DNA from: Halorubrum vacuolatum
GTDB taxonomy: Archaea; Halobacteriota; Halobacteria; Halobacteriales; Haloferacaceae
Direction of reading: 5' to 3'
DNA length: 64,000 bases
NCBI RefSeq assembly: GCF_900188065.1
Contig: NZ_FZNQ01000013.1
Coordinates: 25,733-89,732, forward strand
Shown: positions 17,485 to 26,996 of the stretch, piece after piece
How the letters are laid out: each line of letters begins with the position of its first letter
Numbering within the stretch: the first letter of the stretch is position 1
Notes under the pieces: generated by a model
Seen by the model: the letters and a program-made list of their open reading frames with translations, nothing else
Told to the model about the DNA's origin: nothing
Databases searched by the model: none
Program-made: the position numbers and the translations under genes

Positions 17485-18833
17485 CACGGGTGATCCACAC
17501 CGGCGACACCCACATCGGGTATCAACAGTACCATTCGCCGGTGCGGCGGCGGGACTTCCTCGCGGCCTTCGAGTCGGTGATCGATGACGCGGTCGATGAC
17601 GACGTCGACGCCGTCGTGCACGCGGGCGATCTCTTTCACGACCGGCGACCCGATCTCCCGGACCTCCTCGGAACGATCTCGGCGCTTCGACGACTCGATG
17701 ACGCCGACATTCCGTTTCTGGCCGTCGTCGGGAATCACGAATCGACGCGGGGTGGCCAGTGGCTCGACCTCTTCGAGCGTCTGGGACTCGCCACTCGCCT
17801 CGGTGAGGAGCCGGTCGTCGTCGGCGACACGGCCTTTTATGGGCTCGATCACGTCCCCGCCTCCCGCCGTGACGAACTGGAATACGCCTACGAGCCGCAC
17901 GACGTCGACTACGCGGCGCTCGTCGCACACGGCCTCTTCGAGCCGTTCGCGCACGCTGACTGGGATACCGAGACGGTACTCACGGAGAGCACCGTGGCGT
18001 TCGATGCGCTCCTGCTCGGGGACAACCACAAACCGGATCGAGCGACGGTCGCCGGGACGTGGGTCACCTATCCCGGATCGACCGAGCGCGCGAGCGCGAG
18101 CGAGCGCGAGGGACGCGGCTACAACCTCGTCACGTTCGGCGGCGATGGATCCGGCGACGGGGACGCCGTCGACATTCGGAGGCGTGCCCTCGAGACGCGC
18201 GAGTTCGTATTTATCACCGTGGAGCTTCACGACGGTGAGGGCGAGTCGCGTGCGCGTGAAGCGGTGAGAGCACACGACCTGACGGACGCCGTCGCGCTCG
18301 TGGAGATCGTCGGTGAGGGCGATCCGGTCACCCCCGCGGCCATCGAGGAGGTGGCGGAATCCGAGGGCGCGCTCATCGCCCGCGTCACCGATCGTCGGGA
18401 GATCGATACGGAGGCCGAGTTCGACGTGAGCTTCGCCGATCCGGAGGCCGCCGTTCGGGAACGGGTCGAATCCATGGGGCTTTCGGAGGCCGCCCGAGGC
18501 ATCGATGAGACGGTTCGATCCGAAGGCGTCGTCGACACCAACGTCCGTGAGACCGTCAAGGATCAAATCAGCGAGCTGATCGACGATCCCGGGGCATTCA
18601 CGCCGGCGACGGGTGAGGACGCAACGAGCGGTGGCGATGGGCAGGAAGAACCGAGCGGTGAGGAACGGACCGAAGCGACCGAACGAGACGGGGCTGACGG
18701 TGATGAAAGCGGAGGTAGCTCCGATGAGGACGAAAGGGATGACGGGGCCGAAGGGAACGACGGGGACGATGGAGATCACGGGACGGAGTCGATCCCAAGC
18801 GAACAGCAGGTCTCGATGGAGGACTACCTATGA
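17481..18833 (+). CDS. mre11: DNA double-strand break repair nuclease Mre11
   Basis: Manganese-dependent nuclease that processes DNA ends with Rad50. The calcineurin-like phosphoesterase core shows D9 and H11 (GDTHIG), D50 ([11 protein letters not shown]), and N85-H86 (VVGNHES), with later His motifs at 'VAHGLFE' and 'LLGDNHK'. The core is about 340 residues; a disordered, highly acidic Gly/Asp/Glu tail (about residues 370-440) precedes a short hydrophobic end, 'QQVSMEDYL'. The conserved terminus after a long linker may be a docking peptide. The gene overlaps rad50 by 4 nt. Length of 450 is typical for haloarchaeal Mre11. Confidence 0.95.
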   Translation: MTRVIHTGDTHIGYQQYHSPVRRRDFLAAFESVIDDAVDDDVDAVVHAGDLFHDRRPDLPDLLGTISALRRLDDADIPFLAVVGNHESTRGGQWLDLFERLGLATRLGEEPVVVGDTAFYGLDHVPASRRDELEYAYEPHDVDYAALVAHGLFEPFAHADWDTETVLTESTVAFDALLLGDNHKPDRATVAGTWVTYPGSTERASASEREGRGYNLVTFGGDGSGDGDAVDIRRRALETREFVFITVELHDGEGESRAREAVRAHDLTDAVALVEIVGEGDPVTPAAIEEVAESEGALIARVTDRREIDTEAEFDVSFADPEAAVRERVESMGLSEAARGIDETVRSEGVVDTNVRETVKDQISELIDDPGAFTPATGEDATSGGDGQEEPSGEERTEATERDGADGDESGGSSDEDERDDGAEGNDGDDGDHGTESIPSEQQVSMEDYL

Positions 18834-21532
18834 GATTCGACCGCATCCGGCTGGTGAATTTCAAACCCTACGGCGACGCCGATCTCCGGTTCACCGATGG
18901 CGTCACCGTCATCCACGGGCTCAACGGGAGCGGGAAATCCTCGTTGCTTGAGGCGTGCTTCTTCGCGCTGTATGGCTCCTCGGCGCTCGACGGCACGCTG
19001 GATGACGTCATCACGAACGGCGAGGAGGGGACGGAAGTCGACCTGTGGTTTACCCACGATGGGACCGCCTACCACATCGAACGGCAGTTGAAACAGTACG
19101 ACGGGAGAGTCGCACACGACTGCACGTTGGCGGCCGTTGACGGTGAGGACGATGCGGACGGCGACGTCTTTCGAGACGGCGCACGGGACGTGCGCGCGTT
19201 CGTGACGGAGTTGCTTCGGATGGACGCGGAAGCGTTCGTCAACTGCGCATACGTTCGACAGGGCGAGGTAAACGCGCTCATCAACGCCACCGCCACGCAG
19301 CGACAGGACATCATCGACGATCTGCTTCAACTCGGTACGCTGGAGGAGTACCGTGACCGCGCAGGTGATGCGAGACTCGGTGTGGAGGACGTGTTGAACG
19401 CGAAACGGGCCGTGCTCGATGAAAAGGAGCGCCAGATAGCACAAAAGGAGGAACAGAACCTCCATGGCCGGCTGAACGACCTCGAAAGCGACCTGTCAGC
19501 GGTCGAATCGAAGATCGACGGATACAACGAACAGAAGCGAAAGGCCGAAAAGACGCGTGAGGAGGCCGCTGAAGTACTCAGGGAGTCGAAGCGAAAACGA
19601 GAGGAGCTGACGGAGGTCGAAGCCGACGTTGAGACGCTGGAAGAAACGATACGTGAAGCCGAGCGTGAGCGCGAGGAACACCGAACGAAGATTCGGGAGG
19701 TACGCGAGCGGATCGACGAACTCCAGTCAAGCATCGACGACCGATTGTCCGACGCTGGACTCGAGGAGGCGACGGCGGAAGCGGTCGCGACACGGCGTGC
19801 GGAGGTCGATACGGCGGAGGCGGAGTTGCGCGAAAAAGTGAGCGACGTTCGCGTGCAGGCGGAGGGTTTCCGTAATCAAGCGACGAACCTTGCGGCGAAA
19901 GCCGACGATCTGGACGGGAGAGCCGAGGAGGCCTTCGATCGGGCAGAGCGTCTGGAAGCGGAGGCAGAAGAAGCCGAGGCAGCCGTCGAGGAGGCAGAAA
20001 CAACTATCGAGACGCTCCGCGAGGAGGCGACCGAGCGCAAGGAGCGTTTCGACGGGACGGACGTTGCACACGGGGAGGCCACGGAGCGCCACGAACAACT
20101 CCAAGAGAAGCGAACGGAGCTCCGGGAGCGGATCGCGGAGCTGGAAACGGAACACAAGAACGCGAAACGGCGAGTACGCGAAGCCGAGGAGTTACTCGAC
20201 GCCGGCAAGTGTCCAGAGTGCGGACAGTCAGTCGATGACTCCCCACACGCGGATCGCATCGAGGACGACCGCGAGCGCGTCGCGGAGTTGGAGGCCGAAC
20301 TATCGGCTGCCCGTGGGCGCACGACGGAACTGAAAGAACGGATCGAAACGACACGTGATCTCGTTGCCGCCGAAGAGCGATTGACGGAGATCGAGCGGGC
20401 GATCGAGACGACCGAGACGCGAATCGCCGAGAAGCGTGAAGCTGCGGAACGAAAACGTGAGCGGACAAAAGGGGAACGAGCGACCGCAGAGGAATTGTCG
20501 GCGCGTGCAGAGCAAACCCGTGAGGTCGCGAGCGAGAAGCGCGCGGAGGCGCAGGAAGCCACGGAAGAAGCAGCGAGGCTGGAGGAACGCCTCGACGAGC
20601 TTGAAACCACGCTGGATCAACTCGAGGGGATAGAGCGGCGGCTCGAAACCGTTTTCGAAGCGGAAGATCGGATCGAACAGCTCCGTGAGCGGCGCGAAGC
20701 CATCCAAGAGCTGAACGACGAGCGGCGAACGCGGCTCTCCGAACTGCGCAACCGGCGTGATGAGTTACGCGAGGTGGTCGACGAGGCTGCCGTGGAGAAC
20801 GCCCGGAACGCAGAGCGGAAGGCAAAAGCGTATCTCGAGAAAGTCGAAGCCGAGTTGGAGACGCTCACGTCGCAGCGAACGGAGCTTCAAAACGCTATCG
20901 GTGGGATCAAAGGGGAGATCGAGGCATTGGAAACCCTCCGCTCGGAGCGGGATGAGTTGACCGAGACGGTCGAGATGCTCGAGACGCTCCATGAAGAGAC
21001 CGCAGCGCTTGAGACGGCCTATGGCGATCTGCGGGCGGAGCTTCGTCAGCGAAACGTCGTCGAGTTGGAGCGGATGCTCAACGAAACGTTCGAACTCGTC
21101 TACGGCAACGACGCCTACTCACACATCGAGTTGGACGGCGAGTACGCGCTCACAGTGTATCAAAAGGACGGCGAGGCGCTCGATCCCGAGCAGCTCTCCG
21201 GGGGCGAGCGCGCGTTGTTCAACCTCTCGTTACGCTGTGCGATCTATCGGCTGCTCGTCGAGGGGATCGACGGGGCAGCACCGACGCCGCCGCTCATTCT
21301 CGATGAGCCGACCGTCTTTCTGGACGCCGGTCACGTCACCCGGCTCGTCGATCTCGTCGAGGAGATGCGCGGCTTCGGCGTTCGACAGATCGTCATCGTC
21401 AGCCACGATGACGAACTGGTCGGGGCGGCCGACGAACTCGTCGTCGTTGAGAAGGACCCACGGACGAACCGTTCGACGGTCCGTAGAGAAGACGCCGGTG
21501 GACCCACCGTCGCCAGCCTGAGCGACGATTAG
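18830..21532 (+). CDS. rad50: Rad50 SMC-like repair ATPase
   Basis: Partner of Mre11 in double-strand break repair; bridges and senses DNA ends. The 900 residues have an ABC-type N-lobe with Walker [10 protein letters not shown] (Lys 36), two long antiparallel coiled coils, a central zinc hook CPEC with cysteines at 461 and 464, and a C-lobe with signature LSGGERALF (about 788-796) and Walker B '[13 protein letters not shown]'. All functional motifs are intact. The coiled-coil coding region is unusually rich in Glu and Arg. It ends 38 nt before the convergent MFS gene. Confidence 0.96.
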   Translation: MRFDRIRLVNFKPYGDADLRFTDGVTVIHGLNGSGKSSLLEACFFALYGSSALDGTLDDVITNGEEGTEVDLWFTHDGTAYHIERQLKQYDGRVAHDCTLAAVDGEDDADGDVFRDGARDVRAFVTELLRMDAEAFVNCAYVRQGEVNALINATATQRQDIIDDLLQLGTLEEYRDRAGDARLGVEDVLNAKRAVLDEKERQIAQKEEQNLHGRLNDLESDLSAVESKIDGYNEQKRKAEKTREEAAEVLRESKRKREELTEVEADVETLEETIREAEREREEHRTKIREVRERIDELQSSIDDRLSDAGLEEATAEAVATRRAEVDTAEAELREKVSDVRVQAEGFRNQATNLAAKADDLDGRAEEAFDRAERLEAEAEEAEAAVEEAETTIETLREEATERKERFDGTDVAHGEATERHEQLQEKRTELRERIAELETEHKNAKRRVREAEELLDAGKCPECGQSVDDSPHADRIEDDRERVAELEAELSAARGRTTELKERIETTRDLVAAEERLTEIERAIETTETRIAEKREAAERKRERTKGERATAEELSARAEQTREVASEKRAEAQEATEEAARLEERLDELETTLDQLEGIERRLETVFEAEDRIEQLRERREAIQELNDERRTRLSELRNRRDELREVVDEAAVENARNAERKAKAYLEKVEAELETLTSQRTELQNAIGGIKGEIEALETLRSERDELTETVEMLETLHEETAALETAYGDLRAELRQRNVVELERMLNETFELVYGNDAYSHIELDGEYALTVYQKDGEALDPEQLSGGERALFNLSLRCAIYRLLVEGIDGAAPTPPLILDEPTVFLDAGHVTRLVDLVEEMRGFGVRQIVIVSHDDELVGAADELVVVEKDPRTNRSTVRREDAGGPTVASLSDD

Positions 21533-21569
21533 AAAACGGAGGCTGGCGGATGAAGGACATTCAAGTGGC

Positions 21570-22916
21570 TCACGCATACGCGTCGTACTCCTCGCCGTAC
21601 AACAGAAAATAGCCGACGCCAAGCAGGCCGATCACGCTCGCCAGCGTGAAGGCAACCGGCGGGCTTCCGGCGAACGTAAGAGCCGTTCCCGGGACCGAAA
21701 AGCCACCGTAGATCAGTCCCCCAAGCGCGGCACTGGGGATGACGACCGCGTTCCGGACGAGATAGTACGAGCCGGAGACGCGACCACCGGTGTCGCGCTC
21801 AGCGGGGCCGACGATCAACGCTTTGTGTGCGGGAAGACCGGCGAATCGGAGCCCCGAAAAGGCGAAGAGCGCGATCACGAGGGGCGCGGTCGCCGCGGTG
21901 TCCGCGGGAACGCTGATGAGCAGGACGGGGAAGGCGGCGTAAACGAAGAACCCGGACGCAACGACGGGCTTGAGGCCGACGCGTTCGGCGAGCCGCGCGG
22001 CGGGGGGCATCGAGACGAGCGCGACGAGCATCTCGATGGCCAGAAGGACGCCGAAGAGGACGGCCGGGGAGAGCGAGATCGGGCCGATATCGAGGCTCAC
22101 CGCGAGGTACTGGGTGATCACGATGACGAAGAAGACGTAGACCATCCCGTTCGCAAATCGGACGAGGGTGTCGGCGATGAGGAGGGGTCTGAGTTCGGCA
22201 GGGAGGTTCCGAAGGTCGTCCGCGATCCCGCGGACGCCCTCGAACGTCTTTCCGAGCGAGTCCCCGCTCGCATCATAGAGGACGTGCTGGGCGACGGTTG
22301 CGACGAGTCCGGCGGCGAGCCCGATCGCGAGGATATACTGAAACCCGACCGTGAAATCGGCCACGACATAGAGGACCCCCGCGGCGATCAGCGGGCCGAT
22401 GAGGAACGCGGTCCGGCGGAACACCTCGGTGCTCGCGAAGCCACGAGCGAGTCGGTGGGGCGGGACCGATTGTTTGACGATCGCGAACGTCGCACCGAGC
22501 CCGAAGGACTTCCACGCCTGCGCGAGAAACAGGCCGACGAAGATCCAGATCCACGGTTCGAGGGTCACGCCGGCGACCACGACGGTCCCGAGCGCCGGAG
22601 CGACGAGCCAGACGGCGAACCCGACCGTGGAGATGAGCCCGAAGAGCGTGAGCGCGAGACGCGATCCGATCCGGTCCGAGAGGCGGCCACCGGGATACGG
22701 ATAGACCGCGCCGATAATATTGCCGACCGTGCCGAACAGCCCGATCACGAACGCGCTCGCCCCGAGCGCGGCCATGTACTCCGGGATGTACCGGTTCGTC
22801 ATCTGAAAGCCGAGGCTGAACGCGAACATCGCGAGCGACAACACGAGCACGTCACGTTCCAGCGAGAGGAACTGCCGGAACGGATCGAGGAGGTCGACAT
22901 CGTCCCCATCGCCCAT
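21570..22916 (-). CDS. Major facilitator superfamily transporter
   Basis: A 448-residue polytopic membrane protein with about 12 hydrophobic segments. The cytoplasmic loop between helices 2 and 3 carries the MFS-typical 'GGRLSDRIGSR'. The N-terminus is short and cytoplasmic (MGDGDDVDLLDPF). No substrate-specific motif is recognised; efflux of small molecules is the usual guess. It is convergent with rad50 and starts a 252-nt AT-rich gap that leads to the peptide gene. Confidence 0.88.
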   Translation of the reverse strand: MGDGDDVDLLDPFRQFLSLERDVLVLSLAMFAFSLGFQMTNRYIPEYMAALGASAFVIGLFGTVGNIIGAVYPYPGGRLSDRIGSRLALTLFGLISTVGFAVWLVAPALGTVVVAGVTLEPWIWIFVGLFLAQAWKSFGLGATFAIVKQSVPPHRLARGFASTEVFRRTAFLIGPLIAAGVLYVVADFTVGFQYILAIGLAAGLVATVAQHVLYDASGDSLGKTFEGVRGIADDLRNLPAELRPLLIADTLVRFANGMVYVFFVIVITQYLAVSLDIGPISLSPAVLFGVLLAIEMLVALVSMPPAARLAERVGLKPVVASGFFVYAAFPVLLISVPADTAATAPLVIALFAFSGLRFAGLPAHKALIVGPAERDTGGRVSGSYYLVRNAVVIPSAALGGLIYGGFSVPGTALTFAGSPPVAFTLASVIGLLGVGYFLLYGEEYDAYA

Positions 22917-23141
22917 ACAGGGGGCTCAACTAGCGCGTCCATTAATCCCTCGGACCGGACGGGAGGTGATCCGCGTGCGGCCGCTTAAGACCCGATTTTC
23001 AGGATCGGTAACCGAACCGATGTGGTTATCCGGTATCCGAAAACTCCTTCACCTGAGGGCGGTTACGAGCGGCCTGACGTTTTATTTCAATTGCATAAAT
23101 TTAGAACAGTAATCGATTATCAGTTCGTATAAACCTCCATC

Positions 23142-23149
23142 TTAATATC
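23142..23149 (+). promoter_or_regulatory. TATA box of the 43-aa peptide gene
   Basis: TTAATATC lies 27 nt upstream of the ATG at 23169. A second AT-rich TATAAAC sits about 14 nt further upstream. The spacing fits leaderless transcription. Confidence 0.55.
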
Positions 23150-23168
23150 ACGCGATATCTGCTGTAAT

Positions 23169-23300
23169 ATGCACGAAAGTGTTGCAAACTACGTGGCAGA
23201 GAACCCGAAGATGGCTGGCGTCCTGTTCACCGCGCTCCTGCTGTTGACGCAGGCGTCCTCGGTGGCGGCGAACGCGGCGGCCTCTAATCCGGGTCCGTAA
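23169..23300 (+). CDS. 43-aa signal-peptide-like peptide (DUF7503-like)
   Basis: A short gene with a good TATA box 27 nt upstream and a hairpin 40 nt downstream. The peptide begins MHESVANYVAENPKMAG, then a hydrophobic run 'VLFTALLLLTQASSVAANA', then a six- to seven-residue tail ending NPGP. The pattern 'NP(K/R)MxGxLFTxLLLLxQ...AAN...GP' is what I remember for the haloarchaeal family DUF7503. The hydrophobic segment ends with an AxA-like stretch, so it may be cleaved as a signal peptide, releasing a tiny peptide, or may stay as a membrane peptide. It is convergent with the CHAT protease gene, which lies in the same AT-rich island. Confidence 0.75.
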   Translation: MHESVANYVAENPKMAGVLFTALLLLTQASSVAANAAASNPGP

Positions 23301-23615
23301 TCAACGTCCAGAAACGCTCGTTCTGTAGTAATAGCTAGTGGGTCGATAATTCGACCCCATTCGAAAACAATCCCAATCACCGAGTGATATTTTCCGCGCG
23401 AGTCTCGAAAAATAGGACGACAGTGAGAGACGTGGCTGCTTCCTCAATAAACACCAACTGATTGTGAAATTTGCTCCAAAAACCGTGAATTAGTTTACAT
23501 TCAAACAGTCATAGTAGAAATTATTGTGGAAAATTGCTGTGCAGTCCGTAGCTTAGCACCGCCACTGAAACAGCGATAATACTGGTGCAACGCCAACGAT
23601 ATCCTCACGATAATC
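23301..23615. other. AT-rich intergenic region without a gene
   Basis: 315 nt between the peptide gene and the convergent CHAT gene. Apart from the hairpin at 23340-23357 I find only very short frames (at most about 26 codons). Base composition is much more AT-rich than flanking DNA, which fits acquired or non-coding DNA. Confidence 0.6.
23340..23357 (+). terminator. Perfect hairpin after the peptide gene
   Basis: GGGTCGA-TAAT-TCGACCC is a 7-bp perfect stem with a 4-nt loop, 40 nt past the peptide stop in AT-rich DNA. It could end or stabilise the short transcript. Confidence 0.45.
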
Positions 23616-25868
23616 TCACACGTCCTCTGAGATGAACTCGTCAGTCCATACAAGTTGTCCATCGATGAACAGTGGGAGCATTTCCAGGCTGGCTATTTCA
23701 TTGATCTTCGAACGAGGAAGATCAAAAAATGAGATTTTCCCGGGGATGTAGTAGTTTTGCATCGAGATGGCGGTCATACAGGTCATAGTTCCGACACCAT
23801 AGGGACCATTTGGGAAGGCTCGGGCACTAAAATTCCAGTCATCGTCGGCATTTTGCTCCGCCTCAAAGACAAGCGCCACTCCACTCCGATTCTGACAGAT
23901 CGTCGTTCCCCCGTCGCCGACGACGATGTACTGGTTGCCGGTGATGAGTTCACGCTGGGCGACGTGGAGGGCGGTACGAAGGTTGAAACCGCTGTTCATC
24001 AGGCGGGCGATGATCCGGCCGAGGCGGGTCGCCGAGGAGTTCGCGACATCGGTGAGCGTCACGATCCCGCCACGGCTGCCCCGGTGGATCAGCGCCTCAC
24101 CCTGCTCGTATGACTGACAGGCGTTCAACAGGAAGGCGTCGACGCCGACCTCGACGGACGTCCCACGGAGATCGAGGTAGCCGTCGGTACACTGCATCCC
24201 CCGTTCGTCGACGTGGCCGATGTAATGGAGGAAGTCGACGTCCGAAGCGAGCGTCGTCTCCATCTCCTCACGGGTGAGGTCATACCGTACCTCGATGTCG
24301 AACTGCACCATGTCACGCAGCCCGTAGAGCTCCGCGACGTTTCCCTCCTCGCGCATCTGCTCGTCGTTACAGACCACGAGCACGGAGATCCGCGACTGAT
24401 CGACCGATCCGGCCTTCAGGCGTCGGTGATACGCCTCAAGCGTGGCCTTGTTTGCCCCGAGGGGAACCCCCTCACCGACCCACGCGTGCTCCACCGTATC
24501 TGTGGGCTCCGGACACACGAAGTCGGCGTCGTCCGGGATGAAGCCGGTGAACGTGCCACTCGTCTCATCCGGATCGATCGACGTGATCTCCGCGTCGACA
24601 TCGATCGACTCCTCGGAGCCGGTCGGTTCGCCGACCGGTTGCCGATCGGACTCGTCGACACCCCTCGAGCCGCGAGCACCGCGGGTGAACGCGCCGGCGG
24701 GGACTGAATTGGATCCGGCGTTCGATGCGGTGCTCGTTCCCCCGCGCAGCAGTCCGGCGGTCGCGGGGTCCGGCGAGCGGAGGAAGCCGGCCGCCGGGCT
24801 CTGTTCGGTCGCCGTCGGTCGGTTGACGGTCTCCGGCGACCGGACGAGCGAGAGCTCGGCCGCGATGAACGGCAACATCTCCGCGTTCTCTGGGTGGGGC
24901 CGAACGTCGGTCGTCAGCGTCCACCGAGGGAGCTCGGATGCGACCCGCTCGAAGGGGATCGAAACGTGTTCGCCGAGCCGTTCCGCGAGCGGCATCTCAT
25001 ACAGGCGCTCCCAGTCGAGATCGAGCGACGTCGTCTCACGTTCGTGGAGATCGACCGGATAGAGCCCCTCCGTGCGGGTGATACAGTCGAGATGGAAGGA
25101 CAGGCGGAGAAGCTCGCCGGCCCGCCGTTCGAGGTCCGGCTCCAGGGAGTGCTCCCACCCGTCGCCGACGATCCGGGCCGACGAACCCGGCACCACGTCC
25201 GCTGCAAAGTAGTACGCGAGCGGCACGATCGGGTAGATGGAGCGATACTCCGGGGGAACCACGATCTGCACCCCGCTCGTAGTTGAGTCAACGTGTTCGG
25301 GGACGGTGAACGTCTCGGCGGGTTCGAGCAGGGGCGGGTGACCCCGCAGCGTCGGGAACGACCGCTCCGGACTCAGCGTCTGCAGCGCGGAGCCGAACAA
25401 CGAGACCGCCCCCATCAACGACTCGGGATCCGTCGGCGTCCCGATCGTCCCGGCCGGCACCTGATGAAGCGACCGAAAGCCGAGCGAAACCGTTCTGCAG
25501 TCGTCGAACTCGAGACGGGTGCTGCGGTCGGTGGTGGTGACCGTGACGGCCGCCTCGACGGTGAGATAACACTTCGTGGGGACCGGATCGATCCCGATCG
25601 AATAGCGGCCGAACGGGAGCGTGTAGTCGTCACCCTGTGTGACCATGTCACCGTCCGCGGTGTGGGAACTAACCACTGCGAGCCGCGGGATCTCGATCGT
25701 ACCCGTCTCGACGGTCACAGCGGTGCCGACCGGGAAGTAGTGGTCATCCGGGTCGCTGGGCTCGGGGGTGACCGGCCGGTCGGTGTAGATCACGAACTGT
25801 GTCTGCTCGATGTGGTCGGTAACGGTGATACCATCGTCGACGGGAAGCGGTTCGATCTCGATGCTCAT
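23616..25868 (-). CDS. CHAT-domain (caspase-like) protease
   Basis: A 750-residue protein with a C-terminal CHAT peptidase domain of clan CD. The catalytic pair is visible: His at 552 in 'FLHYIGHVDE' and Cys at 584 in 'LLNACQSYEQGE', both with the expected flanking hydrophobic strands. The N-terminal 340 residues are a beta-rich domain with no recognised fold. A disordered linker (about 350-440, rich in Gly, Ser, Pro and Arg) separates it from the protease. CHAT proteases are known in defence and death systems, including those that cleave gasdermins or act with CRISPR type III-E. No signal peptide, so it is cytoplasmic. Its 3' end faces the 43-aa peptide gene. A role in an immunity or signalling system is inference. 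Confidence 0.85.
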   Translation of the reverse strand: MSIEIEPLPVDDGITVTDHIEQTQFVIYTDRPVTPEPSDPDDHYFPVGTAVTVETGTIEIPRLAVVSSHTADGDMVTQGDDYTLPFGRYSIGIDPVPTKCYLTVEAAVTVTTTDRSTRLEFDDCRTVSLGFRSLHQVPAGTIGTPTDPESLMGAVSLFGSALQTLSPERSFPTLRGHPPLLEPAETFTVPEHVDSTTSGVQIVVPPEYRSIYPIVPLAYYFAADVVPGSSARIVGDGWEHSLEPDLERRAGELLRLSFHLDCITRTEGLYPVDLHERETTSLDLDWERLYEMPLAERLGEHVSIPFERVASELPRWTLTTDVRPHPENAEMLPFIAAELSLVRSPETVNRPTATEQSPAAGFLRSPDPATAGLLRGGTSTASNAGSNSVPAGAFTRGARGSRGVDESDRQPVGEPTGSEESIDVDAEITSIDPDETSGTFTGFIPDDADFVCPEPTDTVEHAWVGEGVPLGANKATLEAYHRRLKAGSVDQSRISVLVVCNDEQMREEGNVAELYGLRDMVQFDIEVRYDLTREEMETTLASDVDFLHYIGHVDERGMQCTDGYLDLRGTSVEVGVDAFLLNACQSYEQGEALIHRGSRGGIVTLTDVANSSATRLGRIIARLMNSGFNLRTALHVAQRELITGNQYIVVGDGGTTICQNRSGVALVFEAEQNADDDWNFSARAFPNGPYGVGTMTCMTAISMQNYYIPGKISFFDLPRSKINEIASLEMLPLFIDGQLVWTDEFISEDV

Positions 25869-26039
25869 GTGGGTGGGGCGGTCAGTTGATGAGTGGAGGA
25901 TCGCTATCGCACCGGAGGCGCCGAACGATATCGCGAAATCAATTTACAGTAAGCCAATAACAGCAATAAAGCTTGTGTCGGTGCAGGACACGGCGCCGGG
26001 ACCGAATCGATAAAGTGCTCTACGTTCCAGTTTCAGGTG

Positions 26040-26996
26040 ATGATCACGCTGGGAACGGCGAGCGCGGCGCCGGGTGAGACCGACACCGGACGGCTCGAGG
26101 TCGGCGAGACGCGTGACGGAAGCCCGGTTCGACTCCCCGTGGCCGTAATCAACGGCGCGGGTGACGGCAAGACCATTTATATACAGGCGGTCAGCGACGG
26201 CGACGAGCTCAACGGGCTGGGCGTGATCAATCGCGTCGTCCCGCGCATCGACCCGGCCGAGCTGTCCGGGACGGTCCTCGTCGTGGGCATCGTGAACTAC
26301 TTCGCCTTTCAGGTCGCCGAACACCGAAACCCGATAGACGACCGAAAAATGAATCGTGGCTATCCCGGCGACCGGAACGGGACCACGAGCGAGCGGATCG
26401 CCTACGAGACGTTTCAGATCGCCAAAGACGCGGACCTGATCCTCGATCTCCACCAGGGCTCGACGAGCCGGATGCTCAACGAGACGCGGGTACGCTGTGG
26501 CGTCCGTCACCGGCTCCACGGGGACTGTCTTCGGCTCGCAAAGGTGTTCGGCTGTGGCCACGTCCTCGATATCAAAGGCCCGAACGGCCAACTCGCCCGG
26601 GTCGGCCCGGACAGGGGGATCCCGACCATCGACCCTGAACTCGGGGGGGCGGTCGGCTGGGACGAGGAGTCGATCCAGTACGGCGTGGAGGGCGTCTTCA
26701 ACGTCCTCCGATACTACGGGTTTCTCGACGGCGACGTGGCGATGGAAACGCAGACCCGCGCACGCGGATTCGACCAGTATGGGTCGCCCGCCGGCGGCCT
26801 CGTCCACTTCAACTCCGACCTCGGCGACCGCGTCGCCGCCGGCGACGTCCTCTTCGAGGTGACCGACGCCTTCGGCGCGCGGAAGGGTCGCGTCACCGCC
26901 GACAACGACGGGATCTTCTGGCGGACCCGCCGGCTCCCGCAAGTCGCCACCGGCGAGTACGTCTGCTCCGTCGGAACCGACATCGACTCGTACTGA
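26040..26996 (+). CDS. Succinylglutamate desuccinylase/aspartoacylase-family protein
   Basis: A 318-residue zinc carboxypeptidase-like hydrolase that would cleave an N-acyl amino acid. Family landmarks present: 'DRKMNRGYPGD' (about 101-111), 'LILDLHQGS' with the second zinc-type His at 138, and a beta-rich C-terminal domain. The usual first zinc motif HGNE is replaced by 'SDGDELNG' (52-59), so the first His ligand is Asp. The glutamate is retained. This may mean altered metal chemistry or loss of activity. ATG 26040 is preferred over the overlapping GTG at 26037, with GATAAAG about 30 nt upstream. It overlaps the next gene by one base. Confidence 0.85.
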   Translation: MITLGTASAAPGETDTGRLEVGETRDGSPVRLPVAVINGAGDGKTIYIQAVSDGDELNGLGVINRVVPRIDPAELSGTVLVVGIVNYFAFQVAEHRNPIDDRKMNRGYPGDRNGTTSERIAYETFQIAKDADLILDLHQGSTSRMLNETRVRCGVRHRLHGDCLRLAKVFGCGHVLDIKGPNGQLARVGPDRGIPTIDPELGGAVGWDEESIQYGVEGVFNVLRYYGFLDGDVAMETQTRARGFDQYGSPAGGLVHFNSDLGDRVAAGDVLFEVTDAFGARKGRVTADNDGIFWRTRRLPQVATGEYVCSVGTDIDSY

